Made by a program: the position numbers and the translations under genes
Shown: piece by piece, positions 25,752 to 34,848 of the stretch
How the letters are laid out: each line of letters begins with the position of its first letter
How positions within the stretch are numbered: the first letter of the stretch is position 1
Source: Ferruginibacter sp.
GTDB taxonomy: Bacteria; Bacteroidota; Bacteroidia; Chitinophagales; Chitinophagaceae
Assembly: GCA_019638525.1 (NCBI GenBank)
Contig: JAHBTO010000004.1
Span: forward strand, 62,001-126,000
DNA: 64,000 nucleotides
Reading direction: 5' to 3'
The notes under the pieces: model-generated
What the model was told of the DNA's origin: nothing
What the model saw: only the letters and a program-made list of their open reading frames with translations
Databases searched by the model: none

Positions 25752-26699
25752 ATGAATATAGGACTGGACATGATGGGTGGCGATTTTGCTCCCCTTGAAG
25801 CAGCAAAAGGCGCCGCCGAATATTTATCCTCTGCAGACAACGATATACAGCTTACATTGATTGGCGATGAAAAAAAGATTAATGAAATACTTTTAGCACA
25901 TCCATTACCTGCCGGCAAATACAATATTGTTCATGCTTCAGAAGTAATTGAAATGAACGAGCACCCCACCAAGGCACTTAAAGAAAAGCAGCATTCTTCC
26001 ATTGCCATTGGCTTTCAATTACTGGCAACCGGCAAAACCGATGCTTTCATCAGTGCAGGTAATACCGGCGCCATGATGGTAGGAAGCCTCTTTAGCATTA
26101 AAACAATTGAAGGCGTTTTAAGGCCAACCATTGGCGCCTATATGCCACGGGAAGACGGAACCCTTGGCCTGTTGGTTGATGTAGGCCTTAATGCCGATTG
26201 CAAACCCGAAAACCTAAACCAGTTTGCAGTATTGGGCTCGTTGTATGCCAGGCATATTTTAAATTATCAAAACCCAAAAGTAGGTTTGATAAACCTTGGT
26301 GAAGAAGAAGGCAAAGGCAACCTGCTTACTCAAGCCACTTATCCCCTGCTTAAAGAAAATAAACAGTTAAACTTTATTGGTAATATTGAAGGCCGGGATA
26401 TTTTAATGCCCAAAGCCGATGTGCTTGTATGCAACGGCTTTACCGGCAACGTGGTATTAAAACTTGCCGAAAGCGTTTACGATATTACAAAACGACGTAA
26501 CATCAACGATGAACATTTTAACCGTTTTAATTTTGAACAGTATGGAGGCGTACCCGTACTGGGTGTAGCCAAACCGGTAATTATTGGCCACGGCATATCG
26601 CATGCCATGGCATTTAAAAACATGATACGCATTGCCCACCGTATGTTACAAACCGATTTAATGACAAAGATGAAAAACAGTTTTATTGACCAGGCTTAA
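25752..26699 (+). CDS. plsX: Phosphate acyltransferase PlsX
   Basis: PlsX makes acyl-phosphate from acyl-ACP, the first step toward phosphatidic acid by the PlsX/PlsY route. The sequence begins MNIGLDMMGGDFAP, the family start, and has SAGNTGAMMVGSL, GLLVDVGLNADCKPENL, NIEGRDI and NGFTGNVVLKLAE. The length of 315 residues is close to the usual 330. The yceD-rpmF-plsX order supports it. FabH, which often follows, is absent; a convergent kinase gene is next. Confidence 0.95.
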   Translation: MNIGLDMMGGDFAPLEAAKGAAEYLSSADNDIQLTLIGDEKKINEILLAHPLPAGKYNIVHASEVIEMNEHPTKALKEKQHSSIAIGFQLLATGKTDAFISAGNTGAMMVGSLFSIKTIEGVLRPTIGAYMPREDGTLGLLVDVGLNADCKPENLNQFAVLGSLYARHILNYQNPKVGLINLGEEEGKGNLLTQATYPLLKENKQLNFIGNIEGRDILMPKADVLVCNGFTGNVVLKLAESVYDITKRRNINDEHFNRFNFEQYGGVPVLGVAKPVIIGHGISHAMAFKNMIRIAHRMLQTDLMTKMKNSFIDQA

Positions 26700-26760
26700 G
26701 AATCGCTGTTCAACTTCATTGGCGTCGCACTCTTGTACCATATATCTTTACTGAGCTTTA

Positions 26761-28482
26761 TTAACTTGCTTTGCTTAAAGGCAGTTCAAACAAAAGTTCG
26801 CACCCCTTTCCTTCTGCAGAATTAAGTACAAATTTTCCTGAAAAAGATTCAGTACGTCTTTTTATATTATTAAGGCCAATTCCTTTTTTAACTGTCTTTA
26901 CATTAAAACCTCTGCCATTATCATAAATCCGCATTTTTAATACCCCTTTTTCCTGTTTAACAGAAATATCAATCCTATCAGCTTCAGAGTACCTGGCAAT
27001 ATTTTTTATTTGTTCCTGTAATATCCTGTACAGGTTTATCTGCAAATCGGCATTTTGCTGGTTGCAAACCATATCAAAATTAAAATTTATGGTAAACCGG
27101 TTGTTTAGGTTAAACGACTTTAATAAGTTTTCTAAGGCTTCCTTCAAAGTGTTTCCTTCAAAAGATGCAGGCACCAGGTTATGCGATAACCGCCTTAGTT
27201 CATCTACAGCAGTTAAAATATGCGATTTACCCATCTCCAAAAACTCTGTCCAATCTTTTGTATGTGGCTCTTTTTTATTAACCATACTTAAAGCAAGCAG
27301 CGAACTGGCCAACAACTGGTTTACATTATCGTGTAACTCTGCTCCAATATTACTACGTTCCTGTTCCTGTGCATCTAAAATTGCTTTTGATATACGAATT
27401 TCCTCTTCAACATTGTATGTGGTATCACGAAGGTTTACAATTATACCCTGCACAGCTTCATTATTAAGCATATTTTTTACAACCCCTTCCAGCCATATAT
27501 AACGGCCTTCCTTATGTTTAACTCTTACCTTAATAGGAAAAATCTTACCGGGGCCGGCAACCGCTTCGGCCATAATTTGCAAAGCATTTTGTACATCATC
27601 AGGATGAAGGTATTCTCTCCCCGAAATTTTTTCATTGTCATTTAATTTCCAGCCTGTAACTGTTTCTGTTGAATCACTGCTATAAAAAACCTGCATGTTT
27701 TCATCAAGTAATAAAATGAGTCCTTCATTATTTTCAACCAATGCTCTAAACAATTGCTCTTTTTGGGTTAATTCTTTTGTACGCTCCTTAACTCTTTGCT
27801 CAAGGTCATCATTAAGTGCTTTTAACTTAGCCGCTGTTTTTACTTTTTCATCATTGTCTTCCCTTATTTTTCTAATAAATATTGCTAACAATAGTAAGAT
27901 TGTACCGGTAATTATCAATAAAACCTGCTGAAGGTTCTTAATCCCTTTTTCGTTAGCTTTTTTATATTTTAACAAAGCCATGTTGGCAGCTTCCTGTATT
28001 GATGCAATTATTTTACCAACACGTTCGGTGTACAATTTACTATCACTTGTTTCTGCAATCTTCATCGAAACATCCATCCCATTTTTTTCATAATCTGCTA
28101 CTACCAAGTTTGCAAAACTTATTCTTGTATTTACAATTGAAACCAACGAATCAAAATTTGTTTTCTGGCTGTTAAAACGGCCTATTAAGTTTTGCAGTTG
28201 CTTAAAATTTTGCTGTATTTCATTTTGTTGATTTTGAAATGGGGTTAACAGAGTTTTTTTTCCTGTAAGTATATATGCCCTGAAAGCCGATTCGTTGTCT
28301 AATGCAAGTGCATTTATTTTTTTACTATACACTAGTAATGCTTCGGCATTATTGATTTTTTTACCCGTAGTAATAACCTGTTGGGTTTGATATACCGAAA
28401 ATATAATAATGACAATAACAAACCCAAGTAACAGCTTTACCCCTGTACCGTAAAATCTTTTTGTTATTAAATTATATTTCAT
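26761..28482 (-). CDS. CHASE3-PAS sensor histidine kinase (HisKA_3 / LytS-NarX type)
   Basis: Span 1 (about 12-30) and span 2 (about 185-203) enclose a CHASE3 extracytoplasmic sensor with NNAEALLVYSKKINALALDN-like helices and a FRAYILTGKKT motif. A coiled coil leads to a PAS domain (about 245-365, with YLHPDDVQNAL and GRYIWLEGVVKNM). The dimerisation domain is HisKA_3, with AELHDNVNQLLASSL and His384. The ATPase domain has IDISVKQEKGVLKMRIYDNG and GIGLNNIKRR. Kinases of this type usually work with a NarL/LuxR-type response regulator, but none is adjacent. The stimulus is unknown. Confidence 0.9.
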   Translation of the reverse strand: MKYNLITKRFYGTGVKLLLGFVIVIIIFSVYQTQQVITTGKKINNAEALLVYSKKINALALDNESAFRAYILTGKKTLLTPFQNQQNEIQQNFKQLQNLIGRFNSQKTNFDSLVSIVNTRISFANLVVADYEKNGMDVSMKIAETSDSKLYTERVGKIIASIQEAANMALLKYKKANEKGIKNLQQVLLIITGTILLLLAIFIRKIREDNDEKVKTAAKLKALNDDLEQRVKERTKELTQKEQLFRALVENNEGLILLLDENMQVFYSSDSTETVTGWKLNDNEKISGREYLHPDDVQNALQIMAEAVAGPGKIFPIKVRVKHKEGRYIWLEGVVKNMLNNEAVQGIIVNLRDTTYNVEEEIRISKAILDAQEQERSNIGAELHDNVNQLLASSLLALSMVNKKEPHTKDWTEFLEMGKSHILTAVDELRRLSHNLVPASFEGNTLKEALENLLKSFNLNNRFTINFNFDMVCNQQNADLQINLYRILQEQIKNIARYSEADRIDISVKQEKGVLKMRIYDNGRGFNVKTVKKGIGLNNIKRRTESFSGKFVLNSAEGKGCELLFELPLSKAS

Positions 28483-28793
28483 AAGTTAACTGGCGTAGTT
28501 ACTATAGCTGCAGCTGCTTTTAGTTTTAAGCAACCGGTAAAATAAACAAAAAAAACCACACCTTATTTATACTAACAGTTAAATCATATATTTCTTTTAT
28601 TTTTTTACTGGCTCTTAATAGCATTATAAAAACGATTTATTTACCTCCATATTATTATAGGTAACAGTTTTAAGAGAAATACAATAAAGTAATTAATAAA
28701 AGAAACTTTAATTGCAGACGATAGGAAAATTGTAATTTTAGTAAGCCATTTGCATAAAAACGCATTATTTAACTTGAGCAATAAATTTACAGT
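28483..28793. other. Intergenic region between divergent kinase and MgtC-like genes
   Basis: This 311-base AT-rich region lies between divergent starts. No open frame of coding character, no RNA gene and no strong TAnnTTTG box was found. A palindromic AGCTGCAGCT lies near 28510. It probably carries the promoters of both genes, but none can be placed with confidence. Confidence 0.5.
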
Positions 28794-29465
28794 ATGCTTG
28801 CCTGGAAAGAAATCTTAATTCGCTTATTACTGGCTTCGCTTTTTGGCGCATTGATAGGATTAGAACGAGAAAGAAAAAACTGGAGTGCTGGTATGAGAAC
28901 TCACATGATGGTTTGTGTAGGCTCTTCTTTAATAATGATAGTATCGGCTTTTGGCTTTGCCGATGTTTTGGGCAAAGATCATATTGTACTTGACCCTGCA
29001 AGGGTTGCCGCACAGGTTATCAGTGGTATAGGTTTTATAGGCGCCGGCGCCATCCTTTTTTTAAAACAGGGAACCATTAGGGGTTTAACCACTGCATCGG
29101 GTTTATGGACGGTTGCAGCCATAGGCCTTGCAACAGGCGGCGGTATGTATTTTGCAGCTGGCGCTACCACCATTATAGCGCTTATCATCCTTTGGGCTTT
29201 ACAGCCATTTGAAAGGATGTATTCACAAAAATTCAAGCAAAAAACTTTAAGGATAGTTACCACCTCCAACGAAAATTATGTTAACATCATTAAAGCGCTA
29301 TGGCAGCAAAACGGTATTGGCATCCAAAGTTTCCAGATGAACAAAGATGATAAAGAATTTATCCTTCAGTTTGTATTTGACACAGAAGATGAAAACAAAC
29401 TTTCACAAATCATCAATGAACTTCAAAAAGATTCAAACATCAAAGAGATTTTCTGGACTCACTGA
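28794..29465 (+). CDS. MgtC/SapB family membrane protein
   Basis: The N-terminal 135 residues are the MgtC domain: about four or five spans, with LLASLFGALIGLERERKNWSAGMRTHMMV, VISGIGFIGAGAILF and TIRGLTTASGLWTVAAIGLATGGG. A soluble ACT-like C-terminal domain (about 145-223) follows. MgtC proteins in pathogens affect Mg2+ adaptation and the F-ATPase; in environmental bacteria their role is less clear. It converges with the amine oxidase gene with two bases between stops. The length is typical. Confidence 0.9.
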   Translation: MLAWKEILIRLLLASLFGALIGLERERKNWSAGMRTHMMVCVGSSLIMIVSAFGFADVLGKDHIVLDPARVAAQVISGIGFIGAGAILFLKQGTIRGLTTASGLWTVAAIGLATGGGMYFAAGATTIIALIILWALQPFERMYSQKFKQKTLRIVTTSNENYVNIIKALWQQNGIGIQSFQMNKDDKEFILQFVFDTEDENKLSQIINELQKDSNIKEIFWTH

Positions 29466-29467
29466 TT

Positions 29468-31021
29468 TTATCCTTTCCTAATTATTTGTATTAATTGCTC
29501 GGCAGCCTGGCGGCCTGTTTCGGCACCACCATTCATATACCCCTGGAAATCGGCGCTGCAATGTTCGCCGGCAAATAATAAATTACCAACAGGCTCTATT
29601 TCGGCGCCGGCAATACTCGTCCACTGCCCTGTTTTATAACAGGCATAACTACCTAAAGTATGCACATGTTTTGGCCAATAAAATATAGCATGTTTACCAT
29701 TATAGTTTTTGGCAGCGCCGGGAAAAATTTTTTCGAGTTGAGAAATGTACTCTTTTGTTTTTTGTGACACAGTAGCATCAATCATCCTATCGCTCATTTT
29801 TCCGCCGGTATAAAAAGTATAGCCTCCTGCTTTACCTTGTTGCAGTTGAGAACTATCCCAACCCAATTGCAAAGGCATATCCGAAAATATTTGACCACTG
29901 GCGCCCGATTTTCGCCAATACCGGGTTTTAAACCCTGCAAACATTTTTGCATTTTTTCCATATCCTAATTCTGCAATTGATTTTTTCTTCAGGTCACTCA
30001 TACCCTCAATTTCAAGAGTTATGTTTCGTAACACAGAAAACGGGATAGTGCAAACCAGGTAATCAAAATACACCTGTTTACCGGTATTAAATGTTACAGT
30101 AAATCCGCTGCCTTTTGATTGTATTTTTGTAACTGTATGATTGGTCCTGATATTTTTTATTCTTTTAGCCAGTTCATCCACTACACGCTGGTTACCGCCT
30201 TTTATCTTATATCTTTCATCGCTTTCACCAAAAAGGTCTTTTGCAACCGTATCGGGTTTAAAGAGCCATAAAAAATTTATGGCCGATTGTTCATCCGATT
30301 CTAATCCATATTCAGTTATAAAGGCAACATTTAGCATTTTACCAAGCCAGCCATCAATACCTTTCCACTGCAGGTATGCCGCAATCGACATTTTATCATA
30401 TTTTTCAGCTTCGCCAAATTCATGATAGGTGATGGATGCTTCCGGTAATGCATCTATATCTTTCTTTATACTCTCGGCATAAGGCGCCAATGCTTCAACA
30501 AGATCTGTAGCTGTGTATTTTTTTCCTTCAAAATAAAATATCTGTTTAATAAGTTCTTTATCATCTTCCGTATCTACAAGTTCAAGCCCAAATTCATGTG
30601 CAAGATGTAAGATGTCTTCGTGATTGCTGTCGATAAACTCTCCTCCCAATTCGGTAGTGATACCCGGCCCCAACATATTTTTTGCTGTATACATACGGCC
30701 TCCCGTACGGCTGCTGGCTTCATAAATGTAAGATTCGATATTTGCTTTTTGTAAAATGTAAGCAGCATGTAAACCTGCCACACCGGCGCCCAAAATACCA
30801 ATTTTATATGGTTGTTCCTTTGCAGCAAAACGATTAACAGTATTTGTATTGGCAAGTGCTTTATTGGCAGCAAGTGCAGCAATGGCCATGGCCGATTTAC
30901 TGATGAATGCCCGCCTGGATGCATCGGGTTTTTCATACACTACTGAGGAATTATTTTTTTCTAACGCTTTTATAAATGCTTTTTGTAAAAAACGTAACAA
31001 CCCTGTTTTAGCATTTTTCAT
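29468..31021 (-). CDS. Tat-exported flavin amine oxidase
   Basis: A FAD-dependent amine oxidase fold protein (MAO/spermine oxidase superfamily). The N-terminus has SRRAFISKSAMAIAALAANKA, a twin-arginine signal with RR at 36-37, so export in folded form is expected. The FAD-binding dinucleotide motif is KIGILGAGVAGLHAAYILQ (about residue 73), followed by EASSRTGGRM. Near the C-terminus, NLLFAGEHCSADFQGYMNGG matches the FAD-binding end of the family. The length of 517 residues is usual. The substrate amine is unknown. A somewhat extended N-terminus precedes the signal. Confidence 0.9.
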   Translation of the reverse strand: MKNAKTGLLRFLQKAFIKALEKNNSSVVYEKPDASRRAFISKSAMAIAALAANKALANTNTVNRFAAKEQPYKIGILGAGVAGLHAAYILQKANIESYIYEASSRTGGRMYTAKNMLGPGITTELGGEFIDSNHEDILHLAHEFGLELVDTEDDKELIKQIFYFEGKKYTATDLVEALAPYAESIKKDIDALPEASITYHEFGEAEKYDKMSIAAYLQWKGIDGWLGKMLNVAFITEYGLESDEQSAINFLWLFKPDTVAKDLFGESDERYKIKGGNQRVVDELAKRIKNIRTNHTVTKIQSKGSGFTVTFNTGKQVYFDYLVCTIPFSVLRNITLEIEGMSDLKKKSIAELGYGKNAKMFAGFKTRYWRKSGASGQIFSDMPLQLGWDSSQLQQGKAGGYTFYTGGKMSDRMIDATVSQKTKEYISQLEKIFPGAAKNYNGKHAIFYWPKHVHTLGSYACYKTGQWTSIAGAEIEPVGNLLFAGEHCSADFQGYMNGGAETGRQAAEQLIQIIRKG

Positions 31022-31234
31022 ACCATAGTATTTGAAGGTGAAAAGTATTTTAAATATAAATACTAAAGTTTAATATAACAATAGCTTTAAAACATAACAT
31101 ACCGGGGGTGTAATTAAGTTTATTGTATCGTGGATATTTTTTAAATAATAAACTGCTTGTTGCCATTATTTATGAGTAAAATATTTTAAATTGAACAAGG
31201 CTTAAATTTATCATGCGTTTTAATTAAGTAAATA

Positions 31235-32203
31235 TTGAAAACATTTTCTTTTATAGCTTCTTTATTTTTACTGGTTGGCTGTTTTACAAATAACAAAGCA
31301 ATTTATAAAAATCAGCAACCGGTTTCTATAGAAGTAAACAGTGTTGCAGTTGTTGTGTTAGGAACTATACAAGATGCCGGTTCGCCACAATTAGGCTGCA
31401 CAAAAGACTGTTGCAAAAACCTTTTTCTTAATCCGGATAAAAACAGGAAGGTAGTATCGTTGGGTATTGTTGATGCCATTAATAATAAAAATTTTTTAAT
31501 AGAAGCCACACCGGATATAACACAACAGGCAAAAGCTTTAAAAACATTTTCGTCATTTAGCCATAAAGAAATGCCCGATGGTATATTTTTAACTCATGCA
31601 CACATAGGCCATTATACCGGGCTTATGTATTTGGGTAAAGAAGCTTATAATGCCGATAGTGTACCGGTTTTTGCAATGCCCCGTATGAAAAAATTCCTGA
31701 AACAAAATGGCCCCTGGAGCCAGTTAGTAACCAACAGGAATATTACCCTACATGAATTGTTTGATGGGAAAGAGATTGCAATTACAAAGGATGTTAAAAT
31801 AACACCCTTTACCGTACCGCATAGGGATGAGTTTTCTGAAACAGTTGGATACCTGGTAACCGGCCCTCATAAAAAATTAATGTTTATACCCGATATAGAT
31901 AAATGGGCTAAATGGAAAACAGGTATAATTGATGCAATTAGTAAAGTTGACTATGCATTTATTGATGCAACTTTTTTTAATGCTGAAGAAATAAATAACC
32001 GGGATATCAGCACCATACCACACCCCTTTATTATTGAAAGTATGAAATTATTTGAAAACTTACCTGAAGCAGAAAAAAAGAAAGTATATTTTATTCATTT
32101 CAATCACACAAACCCGGTTATAAACAATAACAGCAAACAGTATAAACAGGTTATACAAAACGGGTTTAATGTTGCATCTATTTACGATGTATTAGTATTG
32201 TAG
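31235..32203 (+). CDS. PqqB-like metallo-beta-lactamase-fold lipoprotein
   Basis: A TTG start gives a lipoprotein signal (MKTFSFIASLFLLVGC, Cys16). The rest is an MBL fold of the PqqB-like group: VLGTIQDAGSPQLGC, then FLTHAHIGHYTGL (H121, H123, H126), VPHRDEFSETVGYLV, FIPDIDKW and FIHFNHTNP. The canonical HxHxDH has Gly125 where Asp is expected, so one metal ligand of the second site is missing. C55, C59 and C60 form a CxxxCC cluster. No other pqq gene is present, so PQQ synthesis is unlikely. Anchoring in the envelope suggests hydrolysis of an extracytoplasmic substrate, which is inference. Confidence 0.82.
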   Translation: MKTFSFIASLFLLVGCFTNNKAIYKNQQPVSIEVNSVAVVVLGTIQDAGSPQLGCTKDCCKNLFLNPDKNRKVVSLGIVDAINNKNFLIEATPDITQQAKALKTFSSFSHKEMPDGIFLTHAHIGHYTGLMYLGKEAYNADSVPVFAMPRMKKFLKQNGPWSQLVTNRNITLHELFDGKEIAITKDVKITPFTVPHRDEFSETVGYLVTGPHKKLMFIPDIDKWAKWKTGIIDAISKVDYAFIDATFFNAEEINNRDISTIPHPFIIESMKLFENLPEAEKKKVYFIHFNHTNPVINNNSKQYKQVIQNGFNVASIYDVLVL

Positions 32204-32283
32204 ATACTAACAAACTATGTTGTACGCAACAAAGTTTATTTTTACTAAAATGTACAATATCAAAATAAGTAACCAGTATAATA

Positions 32284-33429
32284 CTATTCCCTCAGTTTAA
32301 AGGATACGGCTCCATTGGTTTTATCGGTACTGCTCACATTTAATTCATACCGTTTTTTACCATCGTAAATAACCATCAATGCTGTATTGGGTGGTATGCT
32401 ACCAAGATTTTCGGCATACATTACTAATTCGTTCCTGCTATTACCCGGCTGTATCTTAATATAAAATGTAAGCGGTTTATCAGTAAGCAATTGGTGTGTA
32501 ACCAAAATTTTATCATTATATATAAGGGTAATACTGTCGCCATCAATAATGCCATTATCATATAATGTTACAGAAATAGAATCATTATCAACCGTAATTT
32601 GTTTTACCAGGTCATTTTTTCTTTTTTCCAAAACAATTTCTTTTTGAGGATTTAAACTTTGTACTGGCCTTACAGAATCAGTTTTGGGCATTTCCTTTTT
32701 ATCGTTACAAAGCATAAATATTTCATCGGCAGTAAGAGCCCTGTTATAAATCCTTATATCATCCAAATCGCCATTTAACCAGTAAGGAAAAAACTCATCA
32801 TCAGATTTACCAAAAAAAAGATCTTCATTGTTGGTAAAAGTTTCGGGGAAATAAACTGCATATTTCAATTCACAATCTACATACAACTTTGCCGTATCGC
32901 CATCATTGGTGTACAACACATGGTACCATTGATTTTTTTTTATAAAATCGCCGGCATAAGGATTTAAAACTGTACCCGTACCCCTGAAATTTTGGTGCAG
33001 CGTATCACATAGGTTACCACTGCAACCCGTGCCCTGGCTATAAAGGGCATCATCAAAACGTAAAGCATAATTACCGGGATTGTAATTTCCGCCACCCTTG
33101 CTTATTATTTGGCTTGCATGGCAAATGCCATAATAAAAACCGGTTGGCCTTACCCATGCAGCTATAGTTATTTTGTTATCAAAATTTAAAGAAGCACTGT
33201 TAGGGATTTGAATGAATTGATTAACTCCGTTAAAATGATAAGCGCTGTTGGGTTTACCAAACCTGTCGGTAGTTAATGTAGCATTATTTTTAACCGGGTT
33301 ATTTCTTTTACCACTTTCGTCTTTTGCATTACCATTAAACGGATAATATGCCTGCAGGCCCTTTTTTAAATTGGGTTGGGCAGTGCATATATTTGATAGT
33401 AGTAATAAAAACAGTAATACTCTAAACAT
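32284..33429 (-). CDS. Secreted LamG domain protein with shared C-terminal domain
   Basis: A signal peptide (MFRVLLFLLLLSNICTA) is followed by a LamG/concanavalin A-like jellyroll (about residues 20-230), starting GLQAYYPFNGNAKDESGKRNN and ending with DLDDIRIYNRALTADEI, both typical of the LamG_3 group. A linker precedes a C-terminal domain (about 272-381) with VTLYDNGIIDGDSI and NELVMYAENLGSIPPNTALM, which closely matches the end of the amidase at 492-1856. LamG domains bind glycans or proteins, so a wall- or surface-binding role is plausible. It is downstream of purB by 50 bases and may be co-transcribed. Confidence 0.82.
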   Translation of the reverse strand: MFRVLLFLLLLSNICTAQPNLKKGLQAYYPFNGNAKDESGKRNNPVKNNATLTTDRFGKPNSAYHFNGVNQFIQIPNSASLNFDNKITIAAWVRPTGFYYGICHASQIISKGGGNYNPGNYALRFDDALYSQGTGCSGNLCDTLHQNFRGTGTVLNPYAGDFIKKNQWYHVLYTNDGDTAKLYVDCELKYAVYFPETFTNNEDLFFGKSDDEFFPYWLNGDLDDIRIYNRALTADEIFMLCNDKKEMPKTDSVRPVQSLNPQKEIVLEKRKNDLVKQITVDNDSISVTLYDNGIIDGDSITLIYNDKILVTHQLLTDKPLTFYIKIQPGNSRNELVMYAENLGSIPPNTALMVIYDGKKRYELNVSSTDKTNGAVSFKLRE

Positions 33430-33478
33430 AAATAGTTAAAAAACTTCTTTTACAATTAAAATTCCTAAACTCAATACA

Positions 33479-34813
33479 TCAAATTCCAATATAATTATGT
33501 GGTGTTATAGCTTTTAATTCTTTTTTTAAAGCAGCACTTATTTTCAATGTTTTAATAAAATCATGAATAGTCTTTTTATCAATGGCTGTTTTCCCCCTTG
33601 TAAGTTCTTTTAGCGCTTCATAAGGTTTGGGGTAATTTTCCCTACGTAATATTGTTTGGATAGCTTCGGCCACTACGGCCCAGTTATTTTCAAGATCGGC
33701 TTTTAATTTAGGCTCGTTCAAAAAAAGTTTTGCTATTCCCTTTTCGGCAGATTTAATGGCAAGCAAAGTATGTGCAACAGGCACCCCAATATTTCTCAAT
33801 ACGGTTGAATCTGTTAAATCTCTTTGCAAACGTGAAACAGGTAGTTTGGCAGAGAAATGCTCCAGCAAGGCATTGGCAATACCTAAATTTCCTTCTGCAT
33901 TTTCAAAATCTATTGGGTTTACTTTATGTGGCATAGCACTACTGCCTATTTCGCCTTTTTTAGTTTTTTGTTTAAAATAATCCATGCTGATATATGCCCA
34001 AATATCCCGGCAAAAATCAACCAATATGTTGTTAATGCGTTTTATGGCGTCGAAATGTGCGGCCAGCACATCAAAATGCTCTATCTGAGTAGTATATTGC
34101 AGGCGCTGTAACCCCAGTTTAGTTTCGGTAAAATCATCCGCAAATTTTTTCCAGTTGTATTTTGGGAAAGCCACATGATGTGCATTAAAATTACCTGTGG
34201 CGCCACCAAATTTTGCAGTAAAAGGTATATAGCTAAACAGTTGTATCTGGTTTTCTAACCGTTCTGCAAAAACCATTAGTTCTTTACCCAATCTTGTAGG
34301 GCTGGCAGGCTGCCCATGTGTACGGGCCAGCATGGGTACATCTTTCCAGGCAATGGCCAGTTTACCAATTGCATGTTGCAAATTTATAACGGCCGGCAAA
34401 TATTCCAGTTCAACGCTGTTTTTCCAAAGTAATGGGATGGCTGTATTATTTATATCCTGCGATGTTAAACCAAAATGAACCCATTCCTGCAGGTGCCCGG
34501 CATTGCAGTTATCCAGGGCCTTTTTTATAAAATATTCAACAGCCTTTACATCATGGTTAGTGATGGTTTCCGTTTGTTTTATCTCTTCGGCATCGGCTAT
34601 AGAAAACTCTGCTGCAAGTTTTTGCAGGTAATGTTTAGTTTTTGAATCTGCCTTAAAAAATTTCTTTTCTGCCAAAAAAAGGAAGTATTCAATTTCTACA
34701 ATAACACGGTATTTAATCAATGCATATTCGCTAAAGTAAGCATCCAGGTGCTGAACTTGTTTGCGGTATCGGCCATCAACAGGTGAAATGGCAGTTAGTT
34801 GGTTTAAATCCAT
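33479..34813 (-). CDS. purB: Adenylosuccinate lyase
   Basis: PurB cleaves SAICAR and adenylosuccinate, in two steps of purine synthesis. The start is set at the ATG at 34813 (MDLNQLTAISPVDGRYRKQ), which fits the family N-terminus. The fumarase/aspartase superfamily signature is GSSAMPHKVNPIDFENAEGN; other conserved blocks are TNHDVKAVEYFIK, FGLTSQDINNTA and MLARTHGQPASPT. At 444 residues it is near the E. coli length (456). It is divergent from mqnA across about 35 bases that hold two facing promoter boxes. Confidence 0.96.
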   Translation of the reverse strand: MDLNQLTAISPVDGRYRKQVQHLDAYFSEYALIKYRVIVEIEYFLFLAEKKFFKADSKTKHYLQKLAAEFSIADAEEIKQTETITNHDVKAVEYFIKKALDNCNAGHLQEWVHFGLTSQDINNTAIPLLWKNSVELEYLPAVINLQHAIGKLAIAWKDVPMLARTHGQPASPTRLGKELMVFAERLENQIQLFSYIPFTAKFGGATGNFNAHHVAFPKYNWKKFADDFTETKLGLQRLQYTTQIEHFDVLAAHFDAIKRINNILVDFCRDIWAYISMDYFKQKTKKGEIGSSAMPHKVNPIDFENAEGNLGIANALLEHFSAKLPVSRLQRDLTDSTVLRNIGVPVAHTLLAIKSAEKGIAKLFLNEPKLKADLENNWAVVAEAIQTILRRENYPKPYEALKELTRGKTAIDKKTIHDFIKTLKISAALKKELKAITPHNYIGI

Positions 34814-34823
34814 AATGTTGCTG

Positions 34824-34831
34824 TAAATTTG
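34824..34831 (+). promoter_or_regulatory. mqnA: Promoter -7 box for mqnA
   Basis: TAAATTTG matches TAnnTTTG and ends 17 bases before the TTG start of mqnA. It lies inside the expected start region of the purB transcript. Confidence 0.6.
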
Positions 34832-34834
34832 CCG

Positions 34835-34842
34835 CAAAAATA
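34835..34842 (-). promoter_or_regulatory. purB: Promoter -7 box for purB
   Basis: TATTTTTG on the minus strand matches TAnnTTTG and ends 21 bases before the purB ATG. It is three bases from the facing mqnA box. Confidence 0.6.
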
Positions 34843-34848
34843 CATTAA

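Noticed and set aside
31235..32203. A PQQ biosynthesis gene
   Set aside because: No pqqA, pqqC, pqqD or pqqE nearby, and it has a lipoprotein signal, unlike the cytoplasmic PqqB.
32204..32283. A terminator hairpin between the PqqB-like and LamG genes
   Set aside because: The inverted repeat around 32214-32237 is short and mismatched and has no adjacent T tract long enough to be convincing.
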